Below, piece by piece: positions 16,430 through 24,989 of a stretch of DNA of 64,000 bases. The notes under the pieces were generated by a model that searched no databases, was not told the origin of the DNA, and worked only from the letters and a program-made list of their open reading frames with translations. Origin of the DNA: Phaeobacter sp. 22II1-1F12B (GTDB lineage: Bacteria > Pseudomonadota > Alphaproteobacteria > Rhodobacterales > Rhodobacteraceae); the NCBI RefSeq assembly GCF_002210165.1, contig NZ_AQQP01000011.1:1-64000 (forward strand). Reading direction: 5' to 3'. Within the stretch, counting starts at the first letter, position 1, and every line of letters begins with the position of its first letter. Made by a program: the position numbers and the translations under genes.

Positions 16430-17872
16430 TCATTGCAACGCCCCCGCGACACGCGTCGGGGTCACATCCAAGTTCGGCGCAGCCGGGTCCAGCGACAGCA
16501 TCTGGTCTGCCGTCCGCGCCACCAGTGCCGGGTCATGGCTGATCAGCATGATGGCGCAGCCCTCGGTCGCGGCTGTTTCGCAGAGCAGGTCGATGACATG
16601 CTTCTGCGTGATTGGATCGAGGCGCGAGGTCGGTTCATCGGCAAAGATGAACTTGGGCCGCACAAGCAGCAGGCGCAGCAGGGCCAGCCGTTGAAGCTCT
16701 CCGCCAGACACGGCATCGGGCTTGCGCAACAATAGCACCGGTGCGAGGCCGAGACGGTGCATAAGCGCATCGATCCGGTCCTGTGTCTGACCGTGGCGGC
16801 GGGCAACGTCCTCAAGGGTGCCCTTCAGTGTCCTGTGACGCGGGAAGGCCGCAACCGGGTCTTGGTAGAGCTTCTGAAAGGCGGTCGGAGCCAACCCTTC
16901 TGATCTTTTCACACGGCCCGCAGAAGGAGGAACCAACCCCAGAACCACGTCGCCAAGCGTGGACTTGCCGCAACCGGACGGACCGGTGACGCCGAGGATG
17001 CGCCCTTCTGCCAGATCAAAGGACAGGTCCGAGAACAGTTGGGCCCCGCCTCGATCCGCTGCGAGCCCCGTCGCGGTCAAGACCGGCGCGCCGGCTGTCT
17101 GTCGGTCCCGCGCCGCCCAGTTGTCCGGATCGGCAGCAATCAGGTCGCGCGTGTAGGTCTGCGTCGGTGCATCCATCACGGTCTTGGTTGGCCCGGTTTC
17201 CACAACGCGCCCCTCTCGCAGGACGATCATCCGTCCGCCGACACGCCGTGCGAGTGCGAGATCGTGAGTGATGACCAGCAAGCCACCGCCCCGCGCCAGC
17301 TCCGCCAGCAGGAGGTCAGCAACCTCGTCCCGACGCGCGGCATCCAACCCCTTGGTCGGTTCATCCGCGATGACGATCCGTGCGCCTCCTGCCCGCGCCG
17401 CCGCAATGGCCGCGCGCTGCGCCATGCCGCCCGATAATTCGTGCGGATAGCGATGTCCGGCACCGGTCAGACCAAGGTGGTCGAAGTCAGCTGCAGCCTG
17501 CACCCTTGCCTCGGTCGTGCCGAGGCCCCGCACCAGCCGGTGCGTTTCGGTCACCTGACGTTCTGCCTGCATCAGCGGATCGAGCGACAGCCAAGGCTCC
17601 TGCGGCAGCACCGCGATCTGGCGGCCCCAGAGTGGACGGAACCCGTCGGGACGTGCCGCATCCAGCAGCCGATCGCCCAGAGCCACCCGGCCCCTAGCGG
17701 CAAGGTCACGCGGTAGGGTACCCATGATGGCCTGCGCCAGCAGGCTTTTGCCGGATCCGGTTTCGCCCAGGATGACCAGCGGCTCCCCCGGTTCAAGATG
17801 GAGCGAGACAGGATGAAGGATTGGGGTGTCGCCCTGCGACACCGTGATGTCTTCGGCTTTCAAAAGGCTCAT
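16430..17872 (-). CDS. Fused double ABC ATPase of the nickel/peptide-type importer
   Basis: The 480-residue protein joins the two ATPase subunits in one chain. The first domain (about 1-235) has Walker A GETGSGKS, signature LSGGMAQR and Walker B IVIADEPTKGLD. The second (about 250-480) has GPSGCGKST, VSGGELQR and FIFADEPTSRLD. The C-terminal cysteine-containing oligopeptide extension is short or absent, as in nickel/metallophore-type NikDE relatives. The start at 17872 overlaps the permease stop (ATGA); the open frame beyond it is shadow sequence of the permease gene. It should power the two permeases encoded just upstream. Confidence 0.85.
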   Translation of the reverse strand: MSLLKAEDITVSQGDTPILHPVSLHLEPGEPLVILGETGSGKSLLAQAIMGTLPRDLAARGRVALGDRLLDAARPDGFRPLWGRQIAVLPQEPWLSLDPLMQAERQVTETHRLVRGLGTTEARVQAAADFDHLGLTGAGHRYPHELSGGMAQRAAIAAARAGGARIVIADEPTKGLDAARRDEVADLLLAELARGGGLLVITHDLALARRVGGRMIVLREGRVVETGPTKTVMDAPTQTYTRDLIAADPDNWAARDRQTAGAPVLTATGLAADRGGAQLFSDLSFDLAEGRILGVTGPSGCGKSTLGDVVLGLVPPSAGRVKRSEGLAPTAFQKLYQDPVAAFPRHRTLKGTLEDVARRHGQTQDRIDALMHRLGLAPVLLLRKPDAVSGGELQRLALLRLLLVRPKFIFADEPTSRLDPITQKHVIDLLCETAATEGCAIMLISHDPALVARTADQMLSLDPAAPNLDVTPTRVAGALQ

Positions 17873-18681
17873 GTCTCGCGGCTCCCGGCCAGAAGGGTGA
17901 GGCCCAGAAGCAGGGCGAAGGTGGCGATGACGGGCGATAGCAGTGCCAGCGGTGCCTCCCGCCAATAGGGCAGAAGCTCGACCATCATCAGGCCAAGTTC
18001 TGGCGTCGGTGCGCGCATGCCCACATGCACGAAACCAAGTGCGGCGATGGCCATGATCGCAGTCGCGGTGCCAAAGGCAGCCGCCGTCAGCATCATCGGC
18101 GCGATTTCCGGCCAGATGTGGGTGCGGAAGACATAGGTAGGCCCGAAGCCCAGCAGACGTGTGGCCTGCACGGCCGGCGAGGCCAGCGTCTCGCGCGTGG
18201 TGGCGCGGGTCAGGCGGAAAAACTCCACCCACAGTACCAGCGAAAGACCGGCCCAGAAGCCGAGCGCCGTGCCCGGCACGATGGCCAGCATGATCAGCAC
18301 AAGCAGCAGCCCAGGCAAGGCCAGCAGCGCATCGGCCAATGTTATCAGAACCCGGTCGGTCCAGCCTCCGCGCGCAGCAGCAAACGTGCCGAGGACCAAG
18401 CCAGCCAGGCCGGCGGTCAGCACGGCGGCTAAGGCGATGGTGGGCGACAGGCGCAGGGCATGTGCCAGCCGGTGAAAGATCGACCGCCCGAGGTGGTCAT
18501 AGCCAAGCGGAGCGCCCGCTTCCGGGCCTGAGAGTGCCTTGAGCAGCGATTGCGCAAAGGGATCGCCCGGGACGGCAAGCGGGCCGATCAGGGCAAGGAC
18601 TAGGACGGCGGCGACCAGCGCCGCTCCTGTCCAGCGCACGGCATGGCCCGCGGGGCGCGGGATCATCACGGTGTCGGTCAT
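17869..18681 (-). CDS. Nickel/peptide-type ABC permease (NikC/DppC class)
   Basis: The 270-residue inner-membrane protein has a first hydrophobic segment at about 18-38, the class motif LGYDHLGRSIFHRLAH, and five further helices. The coupling loop appears around QATRLLGFGPTYVFRTHIWP. It is slightly shorter than typical DppC proteins (about 280-300). Its start overlaps the stop of the partner permease by ATGA. The set probably imports a metal complex or metallophore, judged from the zinc-type operon. Confidence 0.85.
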   Translation of the reverse strand: MTDTVMIPRPAGHAVRWTGAALVAAVLVLALIGPLAVPGDPFAQSLLKALSGPEAGAPLGYDHLGRSIFHRLAHALRLSPTIALAAVLTAGLAGLVLGTFAAARGGWTDRVLITLADALLALPGLLLVLIMLAIVPGTALGFWAGLSLVLWVEFFRLTRATTRETLASPAVQATRLLGFGPTYVFRTHIWPEIAPMMLTAAAFGTATAIMAIAALGFVHVGMRAPTPELGLMMVELLPYWREAPLALLSPVIATFALLLGLTLLAGSRET

Positions 18682-19607
18682 GCGGCTCTCCTTGGATCAA
18701 TGCGCTGCGTGACAAGGTCGATGATGGCGTTGACGAGAACAAAGCTCAGCCCCAGGCACAGCGCCGTGCCCTGCACCATCGGCACATCGCGCGAGAATAT
18801 GGCGTGCACCAGCGCATGACCGATGCCGGGCCAGCCAAAGACCGCCTCGACCACCACGACGCCCTCGACAAGCGTCACGAACTGAAGCCCGAGATAGGTC
18901 AGCAGAGGGACCGAGACGTTGCGCAGCCCGTGGCGCAACAGCGTCTGGCGCGGACTCAGCCCTTTCCACTGCGCAAAACTATAGAAAGGCATCGCCCCGA
19001 TCCGCGCCATGGCGTCCCGTGCGATCCTTGCATTGACGGCTGCGAGCCCGAGCGCCAGTGCCAACGAGGGCAGAATAAAGTGGCGCGCCTCGCCATGTCC
19101 GGCGGCGGGCAGTAGGCGGAACTGCACCGACAGGATCAGGATTAGGATCAGGGCCATCAGGAACTGAGGCACCGCCTTCAGCCCCGTGGACACGACCAGA
19201 AGCACCCGGTCGAGCACGCCGCCCGGTCTGAGCCCCGCGAGGATGCCCAAAGGCGGCCCGAGGATCAGTGACAGTAGCACCGCAACCCCGGCCAGCGCCA
19301 TCGACGCGCCAAGCTGATGTCCGATCTCTTCGATCACCGGCTGGCCGGTGACGAGCGAGGTGCCGAAGTCCAACCGTAGTAGATCGCCCAGCCAGGTAAG
19401 GAACGCGGGCAGCGCCGGACCGCCCAGCCCAAGTTCTTCGCGCACCGCGTCGGCGGCAGCGGTGTCGACATTGTCATAGCCATACCGTCCGGCGGCAATG
19501 CGATAGGCAGCGTCGCCCGGCAGGGCCCGCATCATGGCAAAGGTGGCGGCCCCGATCAGGACCGCCACCATCAGGGCCTGTATGCCCCTTGTAATCAACG
19601 TATTCAT
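18678..19607 (-). CDS. Nickel/peptide-type ABC permease (NikB/DppB class)
   Basis: The 309-residue protein has the DppB/NikB layout with an N-terminal helix (about residues 9-29), a periplasmic loop containing GLGGPALPAFLTWLGDLLRL and five further helices. The C-terminus (TQRIDPRRAA) carries the family DPR motif. I use the start at 19607, which overlaps the binding-protein stop codon; an earlier ATG at 19649 has no advantage. It forms the pore with the downstream NikC-like subunit. Confidence 0.85.
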   Translation of the reverse strand: MNTLITRGIQALMVAVLIGAATFAMMRALPGDAAYRIAAGRYGYDNVDTAAADAVREELGLGGPALPAFLTWLGDLLRLDFGTSLVTGQPVIEEIGHQLGASMALAGVAVLLSLILGPPLGILAGLRPGGVLDRVLLVVSTGLKAVPQFLMALILILILSVQFRLLPAAGHGEARHFILPSLALALGLAAVNARIARDAMARIGAMPFYSFAQWKGLSPRQTLLRHGLRNVSVPLLTYLGLQFVTLVEGVVVVEAVFGWPGIGHALVHAIFSRDVPMVQGTALCLGLSFVLVNAIIDLVTQRIDPRRAA

Positions 19608-21103
19608 TGCGCGAGCTTCAGGTCCTGCAGGCCAAAGGTCCGCTCCCACGGATCGATCACTGTTCCCTCAACGCCACTGGCTACAGCTAGTGTTTGGCGA
19701 TACCAGGCAATCGGGATGATCGGCAGCTCGGTCTGCAGGATCTCGGCGATTCGGGCGCGTTCGGCATCACCGCCATCGCCACGTCCGACAGCGCGGGCCA
19801 GTTCCACGATCTCGTCATTCTCCCAGCCCATGGCCCCCCAGTCGCCGGTCGGCGCATAGTCAGAAAGGACCGTGCCCACGGGGTTCGGGATCAGGCCAAA
19901 GTTCCTTGCGATCAACCCGAGGTCGAGCGACCCGTCCTGATGGCCCGAACTGATCTCGGACGAGTTCGTGGTGTTGATCGTCAGCTCTACGCCGATGGCT
20001 CGGAACTGTTGTTCCAGCACCGAGGCCACAAGCGGCAGTTCGGGCCGGTCGGGATAGGTCGTCAGGGTCACGGCGAAACGCTCTCCATCACGGGTCATGA
20101 TGCCATCGCTCCCCTCAGTCCAGCCAAGATCGGCCAAAAGCGTCTTGGCAGTATCCGGGTCGTAGGCCAGCGGTTCGAGGGTCTCATCATGCCATTTGCC
20201 AACCGACGGCGGGAACAGCTGCGTCGCCCCCTCGGGATAGCGCAGCACGGCCTTGGCGATACCTTCGCGGTCGATGGCAAGAGACAGCGCCTGGCGGGCC
20301 TCCGGCTCGGACAAGGCGGGATGGCTAGCATTCACCTTCATTAGAAGTGTGCGCGGGATGGCGACGGAATGAACGGTGACCGCCTCCGACATGCCCAGTC
20401 GGGCGACGGATGCCGGGTCGAGGCCGAAGACAAAATCCGCCTCACCGGATTCGGCCATCAACGCACGGGTCTCCACCCGGCTGACGGCGGCATAGCTCAC
20501 GTTCGGCACATGCGGCGCTCTGCCCCAGTATCCCTCAAAGGCTTCGGCCTTCAGGCTCAACGGCGGCGCCAGATTGGTCACTTTGTAAGGGCCGGTACCG
20601 ATGATCTCGACCCCCGTGCCATCAGCCCCATAAGCGGCGGGCGCAAGGATCTGCGCGCTGTAATGGGCGAGGTATGCCGGAAGCGCGGCAAAGGGTTCAG
20701 CGAGGGTCATGACCACTGCGCCATCCTCAGCGGCGATACCGGTCACCGGCGTCTTGGATAATGGGCCCGGTTTGGCACGGGCGATCTCAAGCGCGTTGGC
20801 AACGGCCTCTGCGGTCATCGCATGGCCGTCGTGGAACTCAACCCCTTCGCGCACAGTGATCGCCCAGGTCAAGCCATCTTCTGAAGCTGCCCATTCGGTT
20901 GCGAGGCTCGGCGTCAGCAAGCCTTTGGGGTCCGCGTTGATCAGCGTTTCAGCCACGCCCATGCGGGTGAAAATATAACCCGAGGTCGATGGCTCGGCCG
21001 ACTGGATCTCGAACTGCGCGACCACGTCCAGCGTGTTGTCGGCCAGAACGGGCGGCGCGACCGTAATCAGGGCTGCGGCAAGGAATGCTAGGGTGTGTTT
21101 CAT
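19604..21103 (-). CDS. Extracellular solute-binding protein of the zinc-type operon
   Basis: The 499-residue family 5 binding protein has a signal peptide ending PPVLA (about residue 21) and the family stretches TVREGVEFHDGHAMTAEAV and ALSLAIDREGIAKAVL. It resembles NikA/DppA-type proteins, which can bind peptides or small-molecule metal chelates. The DNTLDVVAQFEIQSAEPSTSGYIF N-terminal part lies just after the cleavage site. In a Zur-type operon the likely cargo is a zinc chelate or metallophore, as in the Cnt systems of other bacteria. This is inference, since the ligand pocket cannot be judged by eye. Confidence 0.8.
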   Translation of the reverse strand: MKHTLAFLAAALITVAPPVLADNTLDVVAQFEIQSAEPSTSGYIFTRMGVAETLINADPKGLLTPSLATEWAASEDGLTWAITVREGVEFHDGHAMTAEAVANALEIARAKPGPLSKTPVTGIAAEDGAVVMTLAEPFAALPAYLAHYSAQILAPAAYGADGTGVEIIGTGPYKVTNLAPPLSLKAEAFEGYWGRAPHVPNVSYAAVSRVETRALMAESGEADFVFGLDPASVARLGMSEAVTVHSVAIPRTLLMKVNASHPALSEPEARQALSLAIDREGIAKAVLRYPEGATQLFPPSVGKWHDETLEPLAYDPDTAKTLLADLGWTEGSDGIMTRDGERFAVTLTTYPDRPELPLVASVLEQQFRAIGVELTINTTNSSEISSGHQDGSLDLGLIARNFGLIPNPVGTVLSDYAPTGDWGAMGWENDEIVELARAVGRGDGGDAERARIAEILQTELPIIPIAWYRQTLAVASGVEGTVIDPWERTFGLQDLKLAQ

Positions 21104-21387
21104 ATGCTGTGGTCCTGTTGATCGTTGAGAGGTGTGAGGCTCGTCGCCGGCGAAAACCGGTCGCGAGAAAGGGTTATCCGTTCGGCCTGGTTCAGCCGGT
21201 CGAGAACGTCATCGGGGCTTGCACCTTCGGCGCAAGCTTTGGCCCAGATTCGGCGACAGGAGGCGGCCGACCAAGGCAGCGCAGCCTGGGCCATCCAGAC
21301 ACGCAACTGGCGCGGAAGGGCGTCGTAAGCCTTCATGCCGTCAGGTCGGCGGCGTCGCCTGAGAGACGTAGACAGATTGCGTCTCAT
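21100..21387 (-). CDS. DUF6525 family small protein
   Basis: This 95-residue basic protein matches a small Rhodobacteraceae family of unknown function (DUF6525). The recognisable core is YDALPRQLRVWMAQAALPWS followed by an Arg/Ala-rich helix and LNQAERITLSRDR. No signal peptide or membrane segment is visible, so it is probably cytoplasmic. The start at 21387 overlaps the DUF1826 stop and its own stop overlaps the binding-protein start, both ATGA, so it is translated as part of the operon. Its role there is unknown. Confidence 0.65.
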   Translation of the reverse strand: MRRNLSTSLRRRRRPDGMKAYDALPRQLRVWMAQAALPWSAASCRRIWAKACAEGASPDDVLDRLNQAERITLSRDRFSPATSLTPLNDQQDHSI

Positions 21388-22028
21388 GCCTCCTCCCATG
21401 GGTCGTGGACGGGATCGAGCGCGAGCATCAGGCGCGTTTCGCCCGTACCCTCGATGGGCGGAGAACGGTGCACCAAACCCGGATCTGGCTGCGCGGGCCA
21501 AAGCGTGCCACGCATCACAAAAGGTGCACTGGTCGGGACGGTATGGATGAACTGCGGGTTTCGCCCGGGCTCGCTCGAATCCGAAAATCCGTATTGCGTG
21601 CCAGTGCCGCGATAGGTGCAGACCAGCCGCGCCGTGACCCGGTCAATGTGGAACCGGCGGCAGGCATTTCCGGTCACCACCTCCAGCCGAAGCCGTAACC
21701 AGGACGCACCCGTCACACTCGCGAAGATGTCCGCCAGCGCCGCGACATCGTCTATCAGGCGTTCCCTTTCCGGCCCGCCCGGCGTTTCGGCGCTGTTGCA
21801 GGCGGTTGCAACCATTTTCCGAACGGTTTCGGGCCTGACAATCATGCGCGCGCGCGGCAGAGCCGTCGGAGCGAGAGCGTCAATCCAGTGTTGAAAAGAG
21901 GCAAGCGGTCTGCGTTTCCAGGTCAGGCCGCAGATGCCTTGTGTCCGGATTAACGCAACATCCGATGGGTTCGAAACGGTCAGGACGCCTGAAGGCATGC
22001 TTTGGGGAACCGCGCTTTGCAGCGTCAC
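21384..22028 (-). CDS. DUF1826 family protein
   Basis: The 214-residue protein belongs to DUF1826, a family of unknown function repeatedly found beside zinc-linked COG0523 GTPases. The diagnostic region is [19 protein letters not shown] near residues 123-141, and its His and Cys residues are candidate metal ligands. I chose a GTG start at 22028 because GGAGGG lies 7 bases upstream and the codon overlaps the GTPase stop (GTGA), matching the pattern of the operon. A TTG at 22046 would add six residues but sits before that binding site. Confidence 0.75.
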   Translation of the reverse strand: MTLQSAVPQSMPSGVLTVSNPSDVALIRTQGICGLTWKRRPLASFQHWIDALAPTALPRARMIVRPETVRKMVATACNSAETPGGPERERLIDDVAALADIFASVTGASWLRLRLEVVTGNACRRFHIDRVTARLVCTYRGTGTQYGFSDSSEPGRNPQFIHTVPTSAPFVMRGTLWPAQPDPGLVHRSPPIEGTGETRLMLALDPVHDPWEEA

Positions 22029-23239
22029 GCAGCGGCCCTCCGCCAAATAGGAAAGGGATCAGGCAGTTCGGGCAATGCATCCGGCCCGGACGCAAGATGT
22101 TCAGGCACCAGTGCTGCGTCGAGCCGGGACTTCAACAGGGGCCAGTCGATGCCTGCCCCGATGAAAACGATCTCTTGCCGCCGGTCGCCCCACGGCTCTT
22201 GCCAGTGTTGCCCGAGGTAGGCCTGGGCGCTGGCGTTTTCGGGATGCCGCTCCTTCGGGATCGAAGCCCACCACTGGCCAAGAGGCGTCACAGACGACAG
22301 CGCCCCTGCCAGCGAGAACTCCGCGACCCAGTCGGGGCGCGTCGCGATCCAGAAGTGACCTTTTGCCCGGATGACACCCGGCAGATCGCCGTTCAGCACA
22401 GTCAGGACCTTGGACGGGTCGAACGGCTGTCGAGCGCGGTAGACGTAGGAGGTGACGCCATATTCCTCGGTTTCGGGCACATGGTCTGCGAACCCGTAAA
22501 GCTCCTTGGCCCACATTGGGTGCTCATGCGCCTTGTCGAAATCGAAAAGACCAGTATCAAGGATTGCATCCGGAGTAATATCGGAACGATCCGTTTCGAT
22601 GATGCGGGCGTCGGCATTCAGGCTGCGGATGATTTTCCGTGCGGCAACTACCTTATGCGGCCCGGCGTCGGAAACTTTGTTCAGGATAACAACATCGGCG
22701 AACTCGATCTGGTCTGTCAGCAGGTGGACCAGCGTGCGCTCGTCCTCTTCGCCCAGTGTCTCGCCACGGTCGCTCAGGAAATCGTGGCTGGCGTAGTCGT
22801 TCAGCAGGTTCACCGCGTCGACGACGGTAACCATTGTATCGAGGCGCGCCACGTCTGACAGGCTCTCTCCGGTTTCATCTCGGAAATCGAAGGTAGCCGC
22901 GACGGGCAGCGGCTCGGATATACCGGTTGATTCAATCAGCAGATAGTCGAAACGCCCTTCATCGGCGAGTTTGCGCACCTCCTGCAGCAGGTCATCACGC
23001 AGGGTGCAGCAGATGCAACCATTTGACATTTCCACCAGTGTTTCATCGGTGCGCGACAGTTCGGTGTCCGCCCGGACAAGGTCAGCGTCGATGTTCACTT
23101 CGGACATGTCGTTCACAATCACGGCGACACGGCGCCCGTCGCGGTTATTCAGGACGCGGTTCAAAAGCGTCGTCTTGCCGGCGCCGAGAAAGCCCGAAAG
23201 GACTGTCACGGGAAGTCGGGGATCAGAGGTGGTCGTCAT
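22025..23239 (-). CDS. COG0523/CobW-family GTPase, zinc metallochaperone type
   Basis: This 404-residue GTPase has Walker [10 protein letters not shown] (residues 16-24), the metal-binding motif CICC at 75-78 (within GCICC), the ESTGISEP switch segment and the NKVS guanine-specificity motif. A CobW C-terminal domain begins around residue 280. It resembles the ZigA/YciC branch, thought to deliver zinc to essential enzymes under zinc starvation. The start at 23239 overlaps the flavoprotein stop (ATGA); the open frame to 23344 adds an unlikely Arg-rich leader. Its position directly behind Zur-like boxes supports the zinc assignment over cobalt or nitrile hydratase roles. Confidence 0.9.
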   Translation of the reverse strand: MTTTSDPRLPVTVLSGFLGAGKTTLLNRVLNNRDGRRVAVIVNDMSEVNIDADLVRADTELSRTDETLVEMSNGCICCTLRDDLLQEVRKLADEGRFDYLLIESTGISEPLPVAATFDFRDETGESLSDVARLDTMVTVVDAVNLLNDYASHDFLSDRGETLGEEDERTLVHLLTDQIEFADVVILNKVSDAGPHKVVAARKIIRSLNADARIIETDRSDITPDAILDTGLFDFDKAHEHPMWAKELYGFADHVPETEEYGVTSYVYRARQPFDPSKVLTVLNGDLPGVIRAKGHFWIATRPDWVAEFSLAGALSSVTPLGQWWASIPKERHPENASAQAYLGQHWQEPWGDRRQEIVFIGAGIDWPLLKSRLDAALVPEHLASGPDALPELPDPFPIWRRAAA

Positions 23240-24153
23240 GCGGCCTCCTTTTCGAGAGTTGGAATGAAATTGGGGAAGAGAAGCGACTGGTGGCAGCCCG
23301 CACCCGCGCGGGCTCCGTCGCCAACGGCGAAGTTGACGTTCCACATCGGTGTGGACAGATCACCAGCCGCGAATACGCCAGGCACATCGGTCTGCTGCAT
23401 GGGGCCGGTGCGGACAAAAGGCCCCATCGGACCGTCCAAGACGCCCACACCGAGGCGTTCGGTCGGCGTGCCGTTGAGTGCGACCCTGGGCGCTGTGAAG
23501 ATGGCCGCGAAAACGGAATCCGGACCTCCCTGAAATCTCACTGTGAGGTCGCCGTCACCGGTAAGCCGTAGAGGCGCCCGATGTTCAATCTTGATCCCCG
23601 CAGTTTCCAGCGCCCGAACCTCAAACCCGTCGACGCCGTTGACAAGAAGGGTCACGTCATGGCTCCAGTCTGCGCGAAGCATATGGGCCTGATGGGCCGC
23701 CATGGCACCGGTTGCCAACACGGCGAGCGGGCGATCTTTCACCTCGTAGCCGTGGCAGTAGGGACAATGCAGAACTGTTCTTCCCCAAGCGTCGACGAGG
23801 CCGGGTAGATCGGGAAGAATGTCCCGTATGCCATGCGCAAGAAGGATACGGCGGGCGTTCACCAATACCTTCCGGCCTGTTGTGACGATAAAGTCGTCGA
23901 TCTTGCCAGAGATTTCTTCCGCGTGGTCCTCCATGAAGCTGACAGTCGGATATGCCCTCAAATCTGAACGAAACCGCGCCAGTATTTCGGCTGGAGCTAC
24001 GCCGTCCCACCCCGGCACCCCATGAGCCGCAGGGGAAGTCCGGTTACGTGGATGGCCATCATCAATGATCAGAACGGAACGACTGGCGCGGGCAAGTTGC
24101 AGCCCGGCACTTAGCCCTGCAAAGCTTCCTCCGACAACGACTGCATCGAACAT
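23236..24153 (-). CDS. Thioredoxin reductase-like FAD/NAD(P) oxidoreductase with CPYC motif
   Basis: The 305-residue flavoprotein has an N-terminal FAD-binding [10 protein letters not shown] motif, the redox-active pair in HCPYCHGYE (about residues 130-138) and a C-terminal FAD motif GVFAAGDLS. The CPYCHGYE form is closer to small-molecule dithiol oxidoreductases than to classical thioredoxin reductase (CATC-type). It is the first gene of the operon, with AGGAG about 10 bases upstream of the ATG and tandem Zur-like boxes about 104 bases upstream. It might keep zinc-binding thiols reduced or process a thiol-containing ligand; neither can be shown from sequence. Confidence 0.8.
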   Translation of the reverse strand: MFDAVVVGGSFAGLSAGLQLARASRSVLIIDDGHPRNRTSPAAHGVPGWDGVAPAEILARFRSDLRAYPTVSFMEDHAEEISGKIDDFIVTTGRKVLVNARRILLAHGIRDILPDLPGLVDAWGRTVLHCPYCHGYEVKDRPLAVLATGAMAAHQAHMLRADWSHDVTLLVNGVDGFEVRALETAGIKIEHRAPLRLTGDGDLTVRFQGGPDSVFAAIFTAPRVALNGTPTERLGVGVLDGPMGPFVRTGPMQQTDVPGVFAAGDLSTPMWNVNFAVGDGARAGAGCHQSLLFPNFIPTLEKEAA

Positions 24154-24256
24154 GACAACAAGTCTCCTGCACCGGTCGCGAAGGCGCCGGGTTGTTTGGG
24201 TTTAGGGACGGATTGAACGGCAGCATGGCGAAGTGACCGAAGGCGCCGTAATATCC

Positions 24257-24305
24257 AGATAAGTTATGTTATAACGTATCTGATCTGTTACCTTATAACG
24301 GATCA
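24257..24305 (-). promoter_or_regulatory. Two abutting 25-bp palindromes, candidate Zur boxes
   Basis: The first palindrome (24257-24281) has core GTTATGTTATAAC flanked by AGATA and TATCT arms. The second (24281-24305) has core GTTACCTTATAAC flanked by TGATC and GATCA arms. Each has inverted-repeat arms around a 3-base centre, the centres are 24 bp apart, and the two sites share one base. The AT-rich GTTA..TATAAC form resembles known proteobacterial Zur sites. They lie upstream of the first gene of the 13-gene operon, where a zinc-loaded repressor would shut it off. Confidence 0.75.
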
Positions 24306-24755
24306 GATATTCAAGTCCGATTTTTACCGACGGTCAAAATGGTTCAAAGTTGCATAAAAGAGCACCGCATCTGCGCGCTTGGACCCAAGGATCGACTCCG
24401 AGGATAAGATGCGCAGTTCGGCAGAGCTGCCGCTAATTTGAAGCGCAGCGAAGGTCCGGTTTCCGCCCTTTTACCCCTAACCCCTGCCAAAGATTTAGAT
24501 GCCAGCGTCATTTAGACCGGACAACTCTGACATCGAAACCATTGTTCAGACCAATCAAAAAGTACTTGTTTCCAATACCTTGCAAACAGCGTCGCAAAAT
24601 AGCGTAGTCAACAGCTTCAGAGAATTCCGGCCGAAGAGAACGCCTTCACCCGATTTCCAAACCCAACCACGCAACAGCCAAAGTTCTATAACCCTTTAAT
24701 ACAAGAGAAAAATCCGGCAGCGCTGGGCGGTGGAGAATAGTTGCATCGAGGCAAG
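24306..24755. other. Gene-free AT-richer stretch between the zinc-type operon and tRNA-Ser
   Basis: About 450 bases with lower GC than the surroundings and no convincing open frame. It faces the 3' end of the tRNA-Ser gene, the usual side of integration for genomic islands. I could not find an obvious direct repeat of the tRNA 3' end further left in this window. Confidence 0.5.
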
Positions 24756-24845
24756 TGGCGGAGAGACAGGGATTCGAACCCTGGAGACGGTCTCCCGCCT
24801 ACACACTTTCCAGGCGTGCGCCTTCGACCACTCGGCCACCTCTCC
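24756..24845 (-). tRNA. tRNA-Ser (anticodon GGA)
   Basis: Read on the minus strand, the gene begins GGAGAGGTGGCCGAGTGG, has the anticodon loop CTGGAAA with anticodon GGA, a long variable arm typical of serine tRNAs, a T-arm with GGTTCGAATCC, an acceptor stem closing on TCTCTCC and an encoded CCA (24756-24758). The length is 90 bases. It separates accessory DNA on the left from conserved chromosome on the right. Confidence 0.95.
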
Positions 24846-24989
24846 GTAGGGCGGGTATTTGCCGGAACACTTGGCCCATTGCAAGGAGAAATCGGTAAAA
24901 ATTCCGGGCAATCCGCGCTTTCTTTTGTGCGCACCGTCACGCGATGGACAAAGGGTCGCCCGATGGCCAGGAACCGCCGGGCGACCGGC

